Shown: positions 16,883-27,228 of the stretch, piece after piece | Numbering within the stretch: position 1 is the first letter of the stretch | Layout of the letters: every line of letters starts with the position of its first letter | DNA from: UBA7446 sp024639165 | GTDB taxonomy: Bacteria > Bacteroidota > Bacteroidia > Flavobacteriales > Flavobacteriaceae | Direction of reading: 5' to 3' | Length of the DNA stretch: 64,000 bases | Assembly (NCBI GenBank): GCA_024639165.1 | Contig: JAHEIX010000002.1 | Location: forward strand, 1 to 64,000 | Notes under the pieces: model-generated | Database searches by the model: none | The model's input: the letters and a program-made list of their open reading frames with translations, nothing else | What the model was told of the DNA's origin: nothing | Program-made: the position numbers and the translations under genes

Positions 16883-19800
16883 TTATTTCGATTTAACCAT
16901 GTTCACGTTGGTTTCTAATGAATCAAAGGATACTGGAATACTACCTTCCAATTCATCATTTACTAAAGTAATACTTGTTGCTAAAATTTCGTGTTGAATA
17001 TACGTTTTGTTTTGTTTTAAAACATCTGCCAAAGCATCATTTTCTCGTAAGGTCAATGCTATGGTGTCTGTTACATCAAAACCTAGGTCTTTGCGTATGT
17101 TCTGCAAGCGGTTAACAAGCTCTCTTGCCATGCCTTCCAATTGCAATGATTCGTTCATTTGAATATCAAGAGCAACCGTTACGCCTTGCTCCGATGCCAC
17201 AAGCCAGCCCGAAACATCTTTTGACGCTATAACCACATCGTCGGCTGCAAGAATAATCTCATTGCCTTCAATGTCTAGTTGCAAACTGCCTTCTTTTTCG
17301 AGTGTTTGCACTTGAGTATCACTTAATGTCTGAATGGCTTGTGCAACCAACTTCATGTCTTTGCCAAACCTAGGGCCGAGTGTTTTAAAGTTAGGCTTAA
17401 CTTCTTTAATTAATATAGATGACGTGTCGTCGAGCAATTCAACTTGCTTCACGTTTACTTCTGAGGCAATCAGACTAGAAATAGCTGCTACTTGCTGGCG
17501 CTCAAAATCATCTAAAACCGGTATCATGATGCGTTGTAGGGGTTGTCTCACCTTAATTTTTTCTCGTTTACGCAATGACAAAACTAACGAAGTGATTTTT
17601 TGAGCGCGGTGCATTTTTTGTTCCAAGACTGTATTGACAAAAGCATCGTTTGATTTTGGATAATAAGCCAAGTGAACAGATGAAGCCGTCTCTTGTTGGG
17701 TAATACCATTCAAATCTTGATAAAGCCTGTCTGCATAGAAAGGCGCAACAGGAGCCATAAGTTTTGCAACACTCATCAGGCATTCGTAAAGGGTTTGATA
17801 GGCGGCAATTTTATCTGCTTCATAGGTTCCTTTCCAGAAACGACGGCGACACAAACGCACATACCAGTTACTCAAATCTTCAGTTACAAAATGTGAAATG
17901 GCACGGCAGGCCTTTGTGGGCTCATACGCATCAAAATGATGGGTCGTGTTTTGAATTAGCGTATGTAATTCTGACAAAATCCACAGATCTATTTCGGGTC
18001 GTTCTTGCAACGGAATAGCGCCTTCCTCATACTTAAACCCATCAATGTTAGCATAAAGACTAAAGAAGGCATAGGTGTTGTAAAGCGTTCCAAAAAATTT
18101 GCGTTTTACCTCCTCAATTCCAGCAATATCAAACTTAAGGTTGTCCCAAGGATTTGCATTGCTAATCATATACCAACGCGTAGCATCAGGGCCATATGTT
18201 TTTAAGGTTTCAAAGGGGTCTACGGCATTGCCAAGACGTTTGGACATTTTTTGTCCGTTTTTGTCCAATACCAAACCATTAGAAACCACGTTTTTGTAAG
18301 CTACAGAATCAAAAACCAGCGTAGCAATCGTATGTAAGGTATAGAACCATCCACGGGTTTGATCTACACCCTCTGCGATATAATCTGCTGGAAAAGCACC
18401 TCCGCCATCAACTTTTTCTTTATTTTCAAAAGGGTAATGCCATTGGGCATAGGGCATGGCTCCAGAGTCAAACCAGACATCAATAAGATCAGACTCGCGA
18501 TACATGGGTTTCCCAGATTTGCTTGACAAAACCAAATCATCAACCGTGTCTTTGTGCAAGTCCACTTTGTCGTAATTCCTATCAGACATATCGTCTGCAG
18601 CAAATTCTTCAAATGGGTTTTTCGTCATATGCCCTGCAGCAACAGCTTCGTCAACAGCTTCTTTAAGCTCTTGAATAGAACCAATGACTCGGGTTTCATC
18701 TCCTTCGGTTGTGCGCCAAATAGGTAATGGTATGCCCCAAAAGCGTGATCGAGAAAGATTCCAATCGTTGGCATTAGCAAGCCAATTCCCAAAACGGCCT
18801 TCGCCTGTTTTGGCGGGTTTCCATTGAATGGTTTTGTTTAATGCAACCATGCGGTCTTTATGTCCTTGGACTTTTATAAACCACGAGTCTAGAGGATAAT
18901 AAAGTACAGGTGCATCCGTACGCCAACAGTGTGGATAACTGTGCACATACTTTTCAACCTTAAAGGCTTTGTTTTCTTCTTTAAGGCGAATGGCAATCTC
19001 TACGTCTACCGACTTTTCAGGTGCCTCCCCTTTAGGATAAAATTCATTTTTAATAAACTTCCCGCCAACCAAACCAACTTCTGTTCTAAATTTTCCTTGA
19101 AGGTCAACAAGAGGGACGGGGTTTTCGTTTTCATCTAAAATCAAAAGTGGCGGAATCGGTGGAGTCGCTTCTTTGGCTACTTTGGCATCGTCTGCCCCAA
19201 AAGTGGGGGCCGTGTGAACAATTCCCGTACCGTCATCAGTCGTCACAAAATCTCCAACAATAATACGGAAGGCATCTTGTGCATTTTCATACGGCTGTGG
19301 CGCCTGTTGCCACAATTGTTTATACCGAATGCCTACTAAAGCGGTCCCCTTGATTTGTTGGGTGATAAGATAAGGGATGGTCTTGTCTCCTTGAGCATAT
19401 GCATTAAGTTCCGCATCGTTTTCTGCTAGAACATATTTCTTTCCAAACTGTTTTGAGATAAGTTTTTCTGCAAGCAAAACGCGAATGGGTTCAAACGTAT
19501 ATTGATTGAACGTTTGTACCACTGCATAGCTGATTTTCGGGCCTACAGTCAATGCGGTGTTAGAGGGAAGCGTCCAAGGCGTTGTTGTCCATGCCAATAC
19601 GTACAAAGGGGTGTCGCTACGCAAGGCCTCTGGGAGCGTATTGTCAATGGTTTCAAACTGAGCGGTAACTGAAGTGTCGCTTACATCTCGATAACACCCC
19701 GGTTGATTTAATTCGTGAGAAGAGAGTCCCGTTCCCGCCATAGGAGAATAGGGCTGAATGGTGTATCCTTTGTAGATGAGTCCCTTTTTATAGAGGGTCG

Positions 19801-20287
19801 ACAATAACCACCATACAGACTCCATGTATTTTGAAGTATACGTGATGTAAGGATCTTCCATATCTACCCAATACCCCATTTTTTTGGTAAGATCGTTCCA
19901 TACATCCGTGTAGCGCATAACCGCTTCGCGGCAGGCATTGTTGTATTCGGATATGCTGATGGTTTTTCCTATATCTTCTTTTGTAATTCCCAGTTCTTTT
20001 TCAACTCCCAGCTCAACAGGTAAGCCGTGTGTATCCCAGCCTGCTTTTCGTTTAACTTGAAAGCCTTGTTGTGTCTTATAGCGGCAAAAAATGTCTTTTA
20101 GCGCACGTGCCAAAACGTGGTGTATTCCGGGCAAGCCATTTGCAGAAGGGGGTCCTTCATAAAACACAAAAGGAGGGCGTCCTTCCCTTGTAGAAACACT
20201 TGCTTCAAAGGTTAGGTGCGCTTCCCAAAAAGCAGCAATTTCTTCAGCCGTTGCGGGCAAATCAAGATGTGAATAGGTCGGAAACAA
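16883..20287 (-). CDS. ileS: Isoleucyl-tRNA synthetase, long eukaryote-like type
   Basis: This class I synthetase charges tRNA-Ile. With 1134 residues it is longer than the E. coli type (about 940) and fits the eukaryote-like clade often found in Bacteroidota. The HIGH-equivalent is GIHHVLARALKD near residue 54, and the KMSKS loop is KMSKR near residue 680. The editing CP1 domain includes LAWTTTPWTLPSNTAL. The C-terminus lacks an obvious Zn-finger of the classic bacterial type. Members of this clade can be intrinsically mupirocin-tolerant, which I infer only from the type. It starts 75 bases after the TonB-receptor stop. Confidence 0.96.
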   Translation of the reverse strand: MFPTYSHLDLPATAEEIAAFWEAHLTFEASVSTREGRPPFVFYEGPPSANGLPGIHHVLARALKDIFCRYKTQQGFQVKRKAGWDTHGLPVELGVEKELGITKEDIGKTISISEYNNACREAVMRYTDVWNDLTKKMGYWVDMEDPYITYTSKYMESVWWLLSTLYKKGLIYKGYTIQPYSPMAGTGLSSHELNQPGCYRDVSDTSVTAQFETIDNTLPEALRSDTPLYVLAWTTTPWTLPSNTALTVGPKISYAVVQTFNQYTFEPIRVLLAEKLISKQFGKKYVLAENDAELNAYAQGDKTIPYLITQQIKGTALVGIRYKQLWQQAPQPYENAQDAFRIIVGDFVTTDDGTGIVHTAPTFGADDAKVAKEATPPIPPLLILDENENPVPLVDLQGKFRTEVGLVGGKFIKNEFYPKGEAPEKSVDVEIAIRLKEENKAFKVEKYVHSYPHCWRTDAPVLYYPLDSWFIKVQGHKDRMVALNKTIQWKPAKTGEGRFGNWLANANDWNLSRSRFWGIPLPIWRTTEGDETRVIGSIQELKEAVDEAVAAGHMTKNPFEEFAADDMSDRNYDKVDLHKDTVDDLVLSSKSGKPMYRESDLIDVWFDSGAMPYAQWHYPFENKEKVDGGGAFPADYIAEGVDQTRGWFYTLHTIATLVFDSVAYKNVVSNGLVLDKNGQKMSKRLGNAVDPFETLKTYGPDATRWYMISNANPWDNLKFDIAGIEEVKRKFFGTLYNTYAFFSLYANIDGFKYEEGAIPLQERPEIDLWILSELHTLIQNTTHHFDAYEPTKACRAISHFVTEDLSNWYVRLCRRRFWKGTYEADKIAAYQTLYECLMSVAKLMAPVAPFYADRLYQDLNGITQQETASSVHLAYYPKSNDAFVNTVLEQKMHRAQKITSLVLSLRKREKIKVRQPLQRIMIPVLDDFERQQVAAISSLIASEVNVKQVELLDDTSSILIKEVKPNFKTLGPRFGKDMKLVAQAIQTLSDTQVQTLEKEGSLQLDIEGNEIILAADDVVIASKDVSGWLVASEQGVTVALDIQMNESLQLEGMARELVNRLQNIRKDLGFDVTDTIALTLRENDALADVLKQNKTYIQHEILATSITLVNDELEGSIPVSFDSLETNVNMVKSK

Positions 20288-20362
20288 AATTTCTTGCTAA
20301 AATTATGCTTGCGAAAGTAACCATTTTAAGGCGAAAAATGGTGCTTTACAGGTTTCTAATCG

Positions 20363-22816
20363 TTACAATTGGTAGCGTAAAACTAACTTTAGGCTTCTCC
20401 CTGGTACAGAAATCCCAGAAGCAAATTCTTTATAATGAGCGTCAAAAAGGTTAAATACCCCGCCTGACAAATTAAAAGATGGGTTGATAGGGTATGCAAC
20501 ATGAAGGTCAAAACGATGCCATCCAGGTGTACCGGCATAAGAGCCATCTGACAGCAGTGGGGTTTCTTCTAAGCCGTCTTCTCCCCATGGACTGTACGTG
20601 CTTGGATCTTTGGGTTTTGCATAATTCCATTCCAAACCTAAACTGCCTTTTTTGAGCTCAACCTCTACTTTTTGGGTAGTAAATAATGGGGGTATGGAAG
20701 GAAGGTTCCCGCTTAAATTATTCCCGTCTCCTTTGGTTAATGTCAGTGCCCCTGAATAGTGCAGTTTAGAAGAAATTTGCCATTGGGTTTGTGCGCTAAA
20801 ACCATAAACACTAACCCGGCCAAGGTTAGTATTTGACACAATTTTAAGCTCTTCCCCAGAAAAAATAATTGTATCGGTTTTAGGTGTAGATGGATCGTCA
20901 TAGATGTGATAGGTGCCACGTGCTATATAATCGTATATGTTGGCATAATAGCCGTTCAACTCAAAAAAAGATCCGTCTTTCCAAAAACGCTTGATACCAA
21001 TTTCTGCACTAACTATATACTCTGGGCTAAGCTTCATATTTGGTACAGTTAAAACCCCATTGTGCTCCCGTGTTTTACCCAGATCATCAATGTTTGGAGC
21101 TCTAAAGCCTGTTGACATCAATGCCTTCAGCTGCCAATTGGCATTGGGCTGATGCGTATATCCTAAAGTTAAGTTAGAAGCACCGTTTTTCTGATTAACA
21201 TGTGCCAGTCGTGCATCTATTAGGGCTTGCTCTGTCCAAGAGGCATCGAGCTCTGTAAAGGTGTGCCTTGCGCCAAAAGCCAATGTACTATTTGAATTGA
21301 TATCATACCTAAAGTCCATATATGTAGCAAAGGTGGAGTAGGTACTTCCGCCACTTGGATAACGGGTGGCTATTGGGGTCTTTACGGCTAGGCCTACGAT
21401 TTGATTTCCATCAACAGCAAGCGTTTGGCTAAAAGCAGTAGATTTTACCTCATTATGTGTAAGCTCTAAACCATATGACCAATCAAATCCCTTAGCAAAA
21501 CTGGCTTTAAAATCGGCGTTAAGGCTGTAAACACAAAGGTTTTCACGTTGTGTATGCCTGTCTAGGCTGCTAAATTTTCTTTTGATGCGAGACTCCTCTA
21601 AAAACTGAGCAGCAGCAATAATTTTTCCAGACTGTAGCCATGGACGAGTTCCAATAAAGTTTAGTTGAGGAGAGATAAGCCATCTTTTTTGGGGGCCATA
21701 TTCCCAACGTGCAAAGCGCAATTCCCCGTCTTGCTTTTCAGCAAGCCTATCAAACCGTGGAATATTTCCAGAACTTGATCCTTGTAAATTAAGGGTGAAT
21801 TTAAGCCCTGTATCGCTATGATAGACCCATTTCTGTAAGAGGTCTACTTGTTCATACCCCGTGTTAGGCTGCTTGTTTGGGTTGCTGTTTGGGGTTGGCG
21901 TTGCAGTATAGTTTGACGACGTGTTTTCTGAATACGCGTCTACCTTCCCCCAGTTTTCGTATCCGTGTGAACGCCTTTTTCCCATAACAATATCTCCAAA
22001 ATGAGCATAAGAGATATATTGAAGCATGGCCCATTTAGAAGCGCTGTATTCAAATAAAGCGGATTGTTTACTTGTATTTTGGGTAACGTCATAAGATGAG
22101 GAGCCAGAAAAACTTATTTTTCTATTTTGATTAATTAGGGGGGTTCGTGTGTAAAAGTGGATCACTCCGCCTAAGGCATCGGATCCATAGCCAACAGAAG
22201 AAGGTCCAAAGATAACTTCTGCCCGCTCCAAGCTCAACGGATCTATACTAAGTGCATTGTGAAGGTGACCTGAACGAAAGATCGCATTGTTCATCCGCAC
22301 GCCATCAACAACTAAAAGCACACGATTTGCTTCAAACCCTCTCAAGACGGGGCTCCCTCCACCCCCTTGTGACTGCTGCACCCGAACACCTGGAATTTTA
22401 CGCAATAGAACAGCTGTGTTTTCAGGGCTTTGCTTTTCAATTTCAGCTTTGGAAACAATCCCTACCTGTTGTGCCAAGCGTTTCTTGTTGGTGCTGGCCC
22501 TGGCAACCGACAAGACGATTTCGCCCAATTGCTCCGTGTCAGGCGTCATCCAAATAATTTGAGCCGATTTGATTTGATTTTTGGAAAGGGTGTATGATAA
22601 GTATCCTATGTGGGAAAATGAAATACGCGCATTATCAGTAAAGGCGTCGAGGCTGGCTGATCCATCAAAGTCTGTTGTTTCAAAATGAGCACCGCCCAGG
22701 TCTACAATTGTAACACTAGGAAGAACTTCAAGTGTTACTGCGTCCTTGACTAAAACCTGCTGTGCAAAACCACAAAAACAAATAAAAAAGGATAGGCTAA
22801 TCGTTAAAAACCTCAT
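20363..22816 (-). CDS. TonB-dependent receptor, heme/hemoprotein-type
   Basis: The 817-residue receptor has a signal peptide, a carboxypeptidase-like regulatory repeat at about residues 20-100 (VKDAVTLEVLPSVTIVD), a plug with VLRGFEANRVLLVVDGVRMNN, and a 22-strand-type barrel ending VLRYQL. Two barrel motifs point to heme-protein receptors: FRAPNIDDLGK (FRAP box) and VPNMKLSPE, which resembles the NPNL box. It overlaps the recO end by 20 bases. No hemophore, heme oxygenase or SusD gene is nearby. Heme or hemoprotein uptake is therefore a motif-based inference; a siderophore or other ligand is possible. Confidence 0.88.
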   Translation of the reverse strand: MRFLTISLSFFICFCGFAQQVLVKDAVTLEVLPSVTIVDLGGAHFETTDFDGSASLDAFTDNARISFSHIGYLSYTLSKNQIKSAQIIWMTPDTEQLGEIVLSVARASTNKKRLAQQVGIVSKAEIEKQSPENTAVLLRKIPGVRVQQSQGGGGSPVLRGFEANRVLLVVDGVRMNNAIFRSGHLHNALSIDPLSLERAEVIFGPSSVGYGSDALGGVIHFYTRTPLINQNRKISFSGSSSYDVTQNTSKQSALFEYSASKWAMLQYISYAHFGDIVMGKRRSHGYENWGKVDAYSENTSSNYTATPTPNSNPNKQPNTGYEQVDLLQKWVYHSDTGLKFTLNLQGSSSGNIPRFDRLAEKQDGELRFARWEYGPQKRWLISPQLNFIGTRPWLQSGKIIAAAQFLEESRIKRKFSSLDRHTQRENLCVYSLNADFKASFAKGFDWSYGLELTHNEVKSTAFSQTLAVDGNQIVGLAVKTPIATRYPSGGSTYSTFATYMDFRYDINSNSTLAFGARHTFTELDASWTEQALIDARLAHVNQKNGASNLTLGYTHQPNANWQLKALMSTGFRAPNIDDLGKTREHNGVLTVPNMKLSPEYIVSAEIGIKRFWKDGSFFELNGYYANIYDYIARGTYHIYDDPSTPKTDTIIFSGEELKIVSNTNLGRVSVYGFSAQTQWQISSKLHYSGALTLTKGDGNNLSGNLPSIPPLFTTQKVEVELKKGSLGLEWNYAKPKDPSTYSPWGEDGLEETPLLSDGSYAGTPGWHRFDLHVAYPINPSFNLSGGVFNLFDAHYKEFASGISVPGRSLKLVLRYQL

Positions 22817-23522
22817 ATAAAATATCTAATGATTTAGGCGGTCTGAATGACTGCACATGCAATTGATAATACCGCATAAGCAAGCGCAATAAGCGTCTTC
22901 TTTGGTCAGCATTGGCCGAAATCTTATCAATCTTATCAAATTTCGTACCTAAATAGGTTTTTAGCATTTCTATTTCTTGACCTGATACACATTCCTTGCC
23001 GCGTGCTTGGGCAGCAAACCGTCCGTTTTCTAGGTCGAAATACGGTTGTGATATATGGGCTGTATCTGGATAAAAGCCAAGGTATTTGGTAAGTTGGATG
23101 AGTACAAACACATGGGCGTTGGCTATGTGCGTACGTGTATCAATCCATATTAAGGCATGCTCTAAAAAACGATAGAGGGATTGGTTTTCTTCCTCTTCTT
23201 TTAATACGGAACGAAAAACTTCGGCAAGAAAAATACATATACTTGACTTAACAACATCGGTTGAAATCGTAGCATAAGGGTGTATAATTTTTGCCGCTTT
23301 TAAGATAGGTAGTCGTGTGCTTTTTGGTGTACTAGACAAAAGCTCAAGCTGTGTCAAAGGCTGGAACATTCCCATTGAAAGCGTTTTGTTTTTCCTTTTT
23401 GAGCGTGCTCCTTTGACCACATAAGATCGCAATCCAGCTCGTTCCGTGTAGCAATGAAGCATCACACTAGTTTCTCCATACTTTGTGGTGTGTAATACAA
23501 TTGCGTGGGTTGAGCCTTCCAT
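22797..23522 (-). CDS. recO: DNA repair protein RecO
   Basis: RecO loads RecA with RecF and RecR, annealing SSB-coated DNA. The 241-residue protein has the N-terminal OB-fold with AIVLHTTKYGETSVMLHCYTE and GARSKRKN, followed by the helical C-terminal domain. I see no CxxC zinc motif in the C-terminal part. Its ATG shares one base with the stop of the PorZ-like gene (TAATG at 23520-23524), so translation is probably coupled. It overlaps the TonB-receptor start by 20 bases. Confidence 0.92.
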   Translation of the reverse strand: MEGSTHAIVLHTTKYGETSVMLHCYTERAGLRSYVVKGARSKRKNKTLSMGMFQPLTQLELLSSTPKSTRLPILKAAKIIHPYATISTDVVKSSICIFLAEVFRSVLKEEEENQSLYRFLEHALIWIDTRTHIANAHVFVLIQLTKYLGFYPDTAHISQPYFDLENGRFAAQARGKECVSGQEIEMLKTYLGTKFDKIDKISANADQRRRLLRLLMRYYQLHVQSFRPPKSLDILYEVFND

Positions 23523-25804
23523 TAATTAATAACCATCAGTTTTTTAACAGCGCTGTCAAGTCCATCTTTAGAGGTTATAAAAATAAGGTATACACCGCTA
23601 CGAACACGGGCACCTGAGAATGAACGTAAATTCCAGCTAATACTGCCACCTTCACTCGTGGTGTCATGGACCAAATTCCCAGCAATGTCGGTTATTTTTA
23701 CTCTTGTCTTTTGTTGCAATCCTCGAACAACAACATTCCCATAAAAATTGGGGCGTACTGGATTCGGGAAAACACTTGCATCAGACAGGCTCTCGGACTC
23801 AGCATAAGCATCGCCCTGAAAAGAGACCATACCTTTAAGTGTTCCAAAATATACCTTCCCAGAAACATCGTCTATCCCAATTGTTTTCACAGATGAGGTT
23901 GGAAGTGGGCTGTTTTCCTTGGTAAAATGTTGCAAAATTTGACTGCCATCCTTAGAAATTAAAAACACCCCTGAACTTGTAGTACTGATCCATTTTTGAT
24001 TATTCCCATCTACTTCAATATCAGATATAAATTGACCGCTTAACAGTTCCCGCAAGTTTCCACCATCGGAAATAACCACAGCGCGTAATTGGGTATCATC
24101 TTCAAAGAAACGGTTAGGCGCATAGAGTATTACTAGACCGTCTTTAGTTCCCACCCAAAGGCGATTGTCTTTGTCTAGGCGAATGCTCCTAATGTCATCC
24201 GAAGGGAGGCCCATATCACCACCCATAATGCGTTTCATTTGTGGAGGCGATTGTGAAATATCAACGCCTATAAGGCCGCTGTTTACACTGCCGAAAAACA
24301 AGATTTTATTATTGTAAAACTCAAAAGTTGAATACCCTGCCTCTTGTTTGTAATCTAAAATCACGTCTGAAAGATCGTAGGCTGTCCATTGCCCTGAAGG
24401 CGTTCTTTTTTTTAGCCCTTTTTGAACATAGCCGGTTAAAGACCAAAGGTTGCCGCTGTCATCAACTAATGCATCACGTACACGGATACTTACATAATCT
24501 GGTCCAACAAATGAAAGGCTTTCCAATCCACTATTGGTTTCGTTCCAAAGCCCCACCGGGTTGTTTTCTTCAAAATAAACTATTCCCCTGTGATATGAGC
24601 AAGCGTAAAACGTTCCTATTTCAGTTGGGTGAGCCGCCACACGGACAAATGGATCTGCATTAAATAATTGGTTGTTGGTAATGTTTTCCCACTGATTTTC
24701 AACATGGCGGCTTATTCCGTATTTTTCAGCTAAAGAAGGAGTATAAAATAAATTATACGCTCCGTGGGCAATCCAGAGTTCTTGCTGCACGTTCTCGATA
24801 TCAAAAATGCTGTTAGACAATGGCCCTTGAGGGCTGATCAAGTCAATGTTATTGTCATTGGAGTAGCGAATGAGCCCTTCGCGAGAAGTGCCTATCCATT
24901 TCTGGTCGTTATGGCTTAAGGCAAAGTTATAGGTGTTGGGTTTTACACCATCTAAATCGCCTATTGTTTGTGTACTGACAAAGGATTTGTCGGTATCATA
25001 AATTCGGTTTGAAACCGTTATCAGGACTCCTTTCTCGTGTGGAGCAATGTGCTTCAACACGCCTGAAAAAGTTGCTTTTTTTTCAACCGTATTCCCCAAT
25101 TGAAAAAAGGAAAGCGAATTGCCCTCTTCTTTCGCTGCATATAAGCTATTATCTTGAGCCCATATGGATGCCCAATTGCCCGTTGCTAACTGATCCCAAA
25201 ACAAAAACTCTAGCTTATTAGGGTGGGTTTGAGAAATTTTGAATAAGCCTTGTTCGGTAGCGGCATGCAGGGCATTTTCAAAAACAAAAACTTGATTAAC
25301 GTGTGTTCTATTTATTGTTGATCCAAAATAATACGTATCGCCAAACTCTAGTGTTTCGGGGTTAACTTCTACGATACCAAAACCAGTAGCTACATATGCT
25401 GTATTATCTGCAAGATGTATATGGTTAATCTGCTTTTTTTCAGCAGAAATTGTGTTGCTTCGTGTAATGCCGCTTTCAAATATTATGTTCTTGGTGTTGA
25501 TGTTGACCTGGGCAAGCAGGCCGTTTTCGTGACCAACTAAAATATAATCCCCATAAGTAGCTAATGCAGAAATAGTATCTCCTGAAAGCCCTTCAACTGT
25601 AGAGATGGTCTCAGATGTTCCTTGAGAGCTGTCAAATAGAAAAAGGGCGTTTTCAGCTACGCTAACTATCGTTTGATTGCTTAGGGTGCCAATGGAGGAA
25701 TTAGTATAGGAGTAGTACGCCTCCCAAGCATTGGTTTGCCCCCAGACCATCAGGGGTGCTGAAAGCACTAAACAGGCGATATATTTTTGAAGGGTTGGTT
25801 TCAT
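23522..25804 (-). CDS. porZ: PorZ-like type IX secretion attachment protein
   Basis: The 760-residue protein has a signal peptide (ending VWGQ), two beta-propeller regions built of repeats such as IRSIRLDKDNRLWVGTKDGLVIL, and a type A C-terminal sorting domain from about residue 675 (SDASVFPNPVRPNF to VYLIFITSKDG and KKLMVIN). This matches PorZ (776 residues in Porphyromonas gingivalis), part of the surface attachment complex that modifies type IX cargo with anionic LPS. It overlaps recO by one base. It suggests the cell has a type IX system, whose core genes are not in this window. A generic propeller protein with sorting domain is the alternative. Confidence 0.85.
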   Translation of the reverse strand: MKPTLQKYIACLVLSAPLMVWGQTNAWEAYYSYTNSSIGTLSNQTIVSVAENALFLFDSSQGTSETISTVEGLSGDTISALATYGDYILVGHENGLLAQVNINTKNIIFESGITRSNTISAEKKQINHIHLADNTAYVATGFGIVEVNPETLEFGDTYYFGSTINRTHVNQVFVFENALHAATEQGLFKISQTHPNKLEFLFWDQLATGNWASIWAQDNSLYAAKEEGNSLSFFQLGNTVEKKATFSGVLKHIAPHEKGVLITVSNRIYDTDKSFVSTQTIGDLDGVKPNTYNFALSHNDQKWIGTSREGLIRYSNDNNIDLISPQGPLSNSIFDIENVQQELWIAHGAYNLFYTPSLAEKYGISRHVENQWENITNNQLFNADPFVRVAAHPTEIGTFYACSYHRGIVYFEENNPVGLWNETNSGLESLSFVGPDYVSIRVRDALVDDSGNLWSLTGYVQKGLKKRTPSGQWTAYDLSDVILDYKQEAGYSTFEFYNNKILFFGSVNSGLIGVDISQSPPQMKRIMGGDMGLPSDDIRSIRLDKDNRLWVGTKDGLVILYAPNRFFEDDTQLRAVVISDGGNLRELLSGQFISDIEVDGNNQKWISTTSSGVFLISKDGSQILQHFTKENSPLPTSSVKTIGIDDVSGKVYFGTLKGMVSFQGDAYAESESLSDASVFPNPVRPNFYGNVVVRGLQQKTRVKITDIAGNLVHDTTSEGGSISWNLRSFSGARVRSGVYLIFITSKDGLDSAVKKLMVIN

Positions 25805-25839
25805 TAGTTGTTAAACGAAAAAAGGGTGACTGTCGTATG

Positions 25840-27180
25840 TCAAACCACGCCTTGTGCCAGCATGGCGTCGGCAACCTTAACAAACCCAGCTATGTTAGCT
25901 CCCTTTTCATAATTAATGCCCTCTTTTCCTTTGCCATAGGAAGCGCAAGCCTGGTGAATGTCTTTCATGATGGCCTGTAAGCGCTGATCTACTTCTTCTC
26001 GTGTCCAACTATAGCGGAGGGAGTTCTGTGCCATTTCAAGGCCTGAGACTGCCACGCCACCTGCGTTGGAAGCCTTCCCTGGCGCATATAAAACATTATT
26101 GCTGTGAAAGTGTAAAATAGCATCGGGAGTTGAAGGCATATTAGCGCCTTCGCTAACACAATAGCAGCCGTTGGAAATTAATGTTTTGGCATCTGCAGCA
26201 TCAAGCTCATTTTGTGTGGCGCAGGGCATGGCAATATCACATGAAATGCCCCAAGGTTTTTCGCCCTTATGAAAACTCGCGTTGGTATATTGCTCTACAT
26301 ATTTGTCGATACGTTGTCTGCTCACATTTTTAAGTTGCATGATAAAGGCCAATTTTTCTTCATCAATCCCGTCTGGGTCATGAATAAATCCAGAAGAGTC
26401 AGACATTGTTAAAACCTTTGCGCCAAGCTGAATAACTTTTTCTGCTGCATATTGTGCCACATTTCCAGAGCCGGAAATCACAACGTTTTTGCCTGTAAAA
26501 GAAGCGCCTCGAATTTCCATCATATTTTGTGCAAAATATACCGCGCCATATCCTGTTGCCTCAGGACGAATAAGCGAGCCCCCCCAAGAAATACCTTTCC
26601 CTGTAAGTACGCCTGTAAATTCATTTTTTAAGCGCTTGTATTGTCCAAACATATACCCTATTTCTCTTCCGCCGACGCCAATATCACCAGCCGGAATATC
26701 TCGGTTCGGGCCGATATGACGAAAAAGCTCTGTCATAAAACTTTGACAAAAACGCATAACCTCAGCATCTGATTTGCCTTTTGGATTAAAATCGGCGCCT
26801 CCTTTTCCTCCGCCCATGGGAAGTGTTGTTAGTGCGTTTTTAAATACTTGCTCAAAAGCCAAAAATTTTAAAATACTAAGGTTAACCGACTCGTGAAACC
26901 GTAAGCCTCCTTTGTATGGGCCAATTGCTGAATTCATTTCAATACGATATCCCCTATTTACTCGGATTTCTCCACTATCATCAATCCAAGGTACACGAAA
27001 CATAATCACACGCTCTGGTTCTGCCATACGCATAAGGATGTTTTTTCCATGATAAATATCGTTTACAACAATGTAGGGAATAACCGTTTGGGCTACTTCA
27101 GAAACGGCCTGCATAAACTCGGGCTCGTTGGTGTTGCGTTGGCTTACTTCTTGTAAAAAAGTATTGATGATTTTTTGCAT
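25840..27180 (-). CDS. gdhA: NADP-type glutamate dehydrogenase
   Basis: GdhA forms glutamate from 2-oxoglutarate, ammonia and reduced cofactor. The 446 residues match the hexameric bacterial type. The substrate site PMGGGKGGADFNPKGKSD carries the conserved lysines, and DIPAGDIGVGGREIGYMFGQYKR follows. The Rossmann domain has VVISGSGNVAQYAAEKV. NADP preference is inferred from family type rather than from a single residue. A well-spaced candidate promoter lies upstream, overlapping the end of the trans-sulfuration gene. Confidence 0.95.
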   Translation of the reverse strand: MQKIINTFLQEVSQRNTNEPEFMQAVSEVAQTVIPYIVVNDIYHGKNILMRMAEPERVIMFRVPWIDDSGEIRVNRGYRIEMNSAIGPYKGGLRFHESVNLSILKFLAFEQVFKNALTTLPMGGGKGGADFNPKGKSDAEVMRFCQSFMTELFRHIGPNRDIPAGDIGVGGREIGYMFGQYKRLKNEFTGVLTGKGISWGGSLIRPEATGYGAVYFAQNMMEIRGASFTGKNVVISGSGNVAQYAAEKVIQLGAKVLTMSDSSGFIHDPDGIDEEKLAFIMQLKNVSRQRIDKYVEQYTNASFHKGEKPWGISCDIAMPCATQNELDAADAKTLISNGCYCVSEGANMPSTPDAILHFHSNNVLYAPGKASNAGGVAVSGLEMAQNSLRYSWTREEVDQRLQAIMKDIHQACASYGKGKEGINYEKGANIAGFVKVADAMLAQGVV

Positions 27181-27198
27181 GACTCTCGATTTGAAACC

Positions 27199-27228
27199 TA
27201 AATGTATGTATTATTTTATTTAACTCAA
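27199..27228 (-). promoter_or_regulatory. Putative gdhA promoter
   Basis: On the minus strand TTG (27226-27228), then 19 bases, then TACATTTA (27199-27206). Spacing fits the Bacteroidota TTG...TAnnTTTG promoter, and the -7 box matches seven of eight positions. It ends 18 bases before the gdhA ATG; the -33 part lies within the upstream gene's last codons. Confidence 0.5.
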
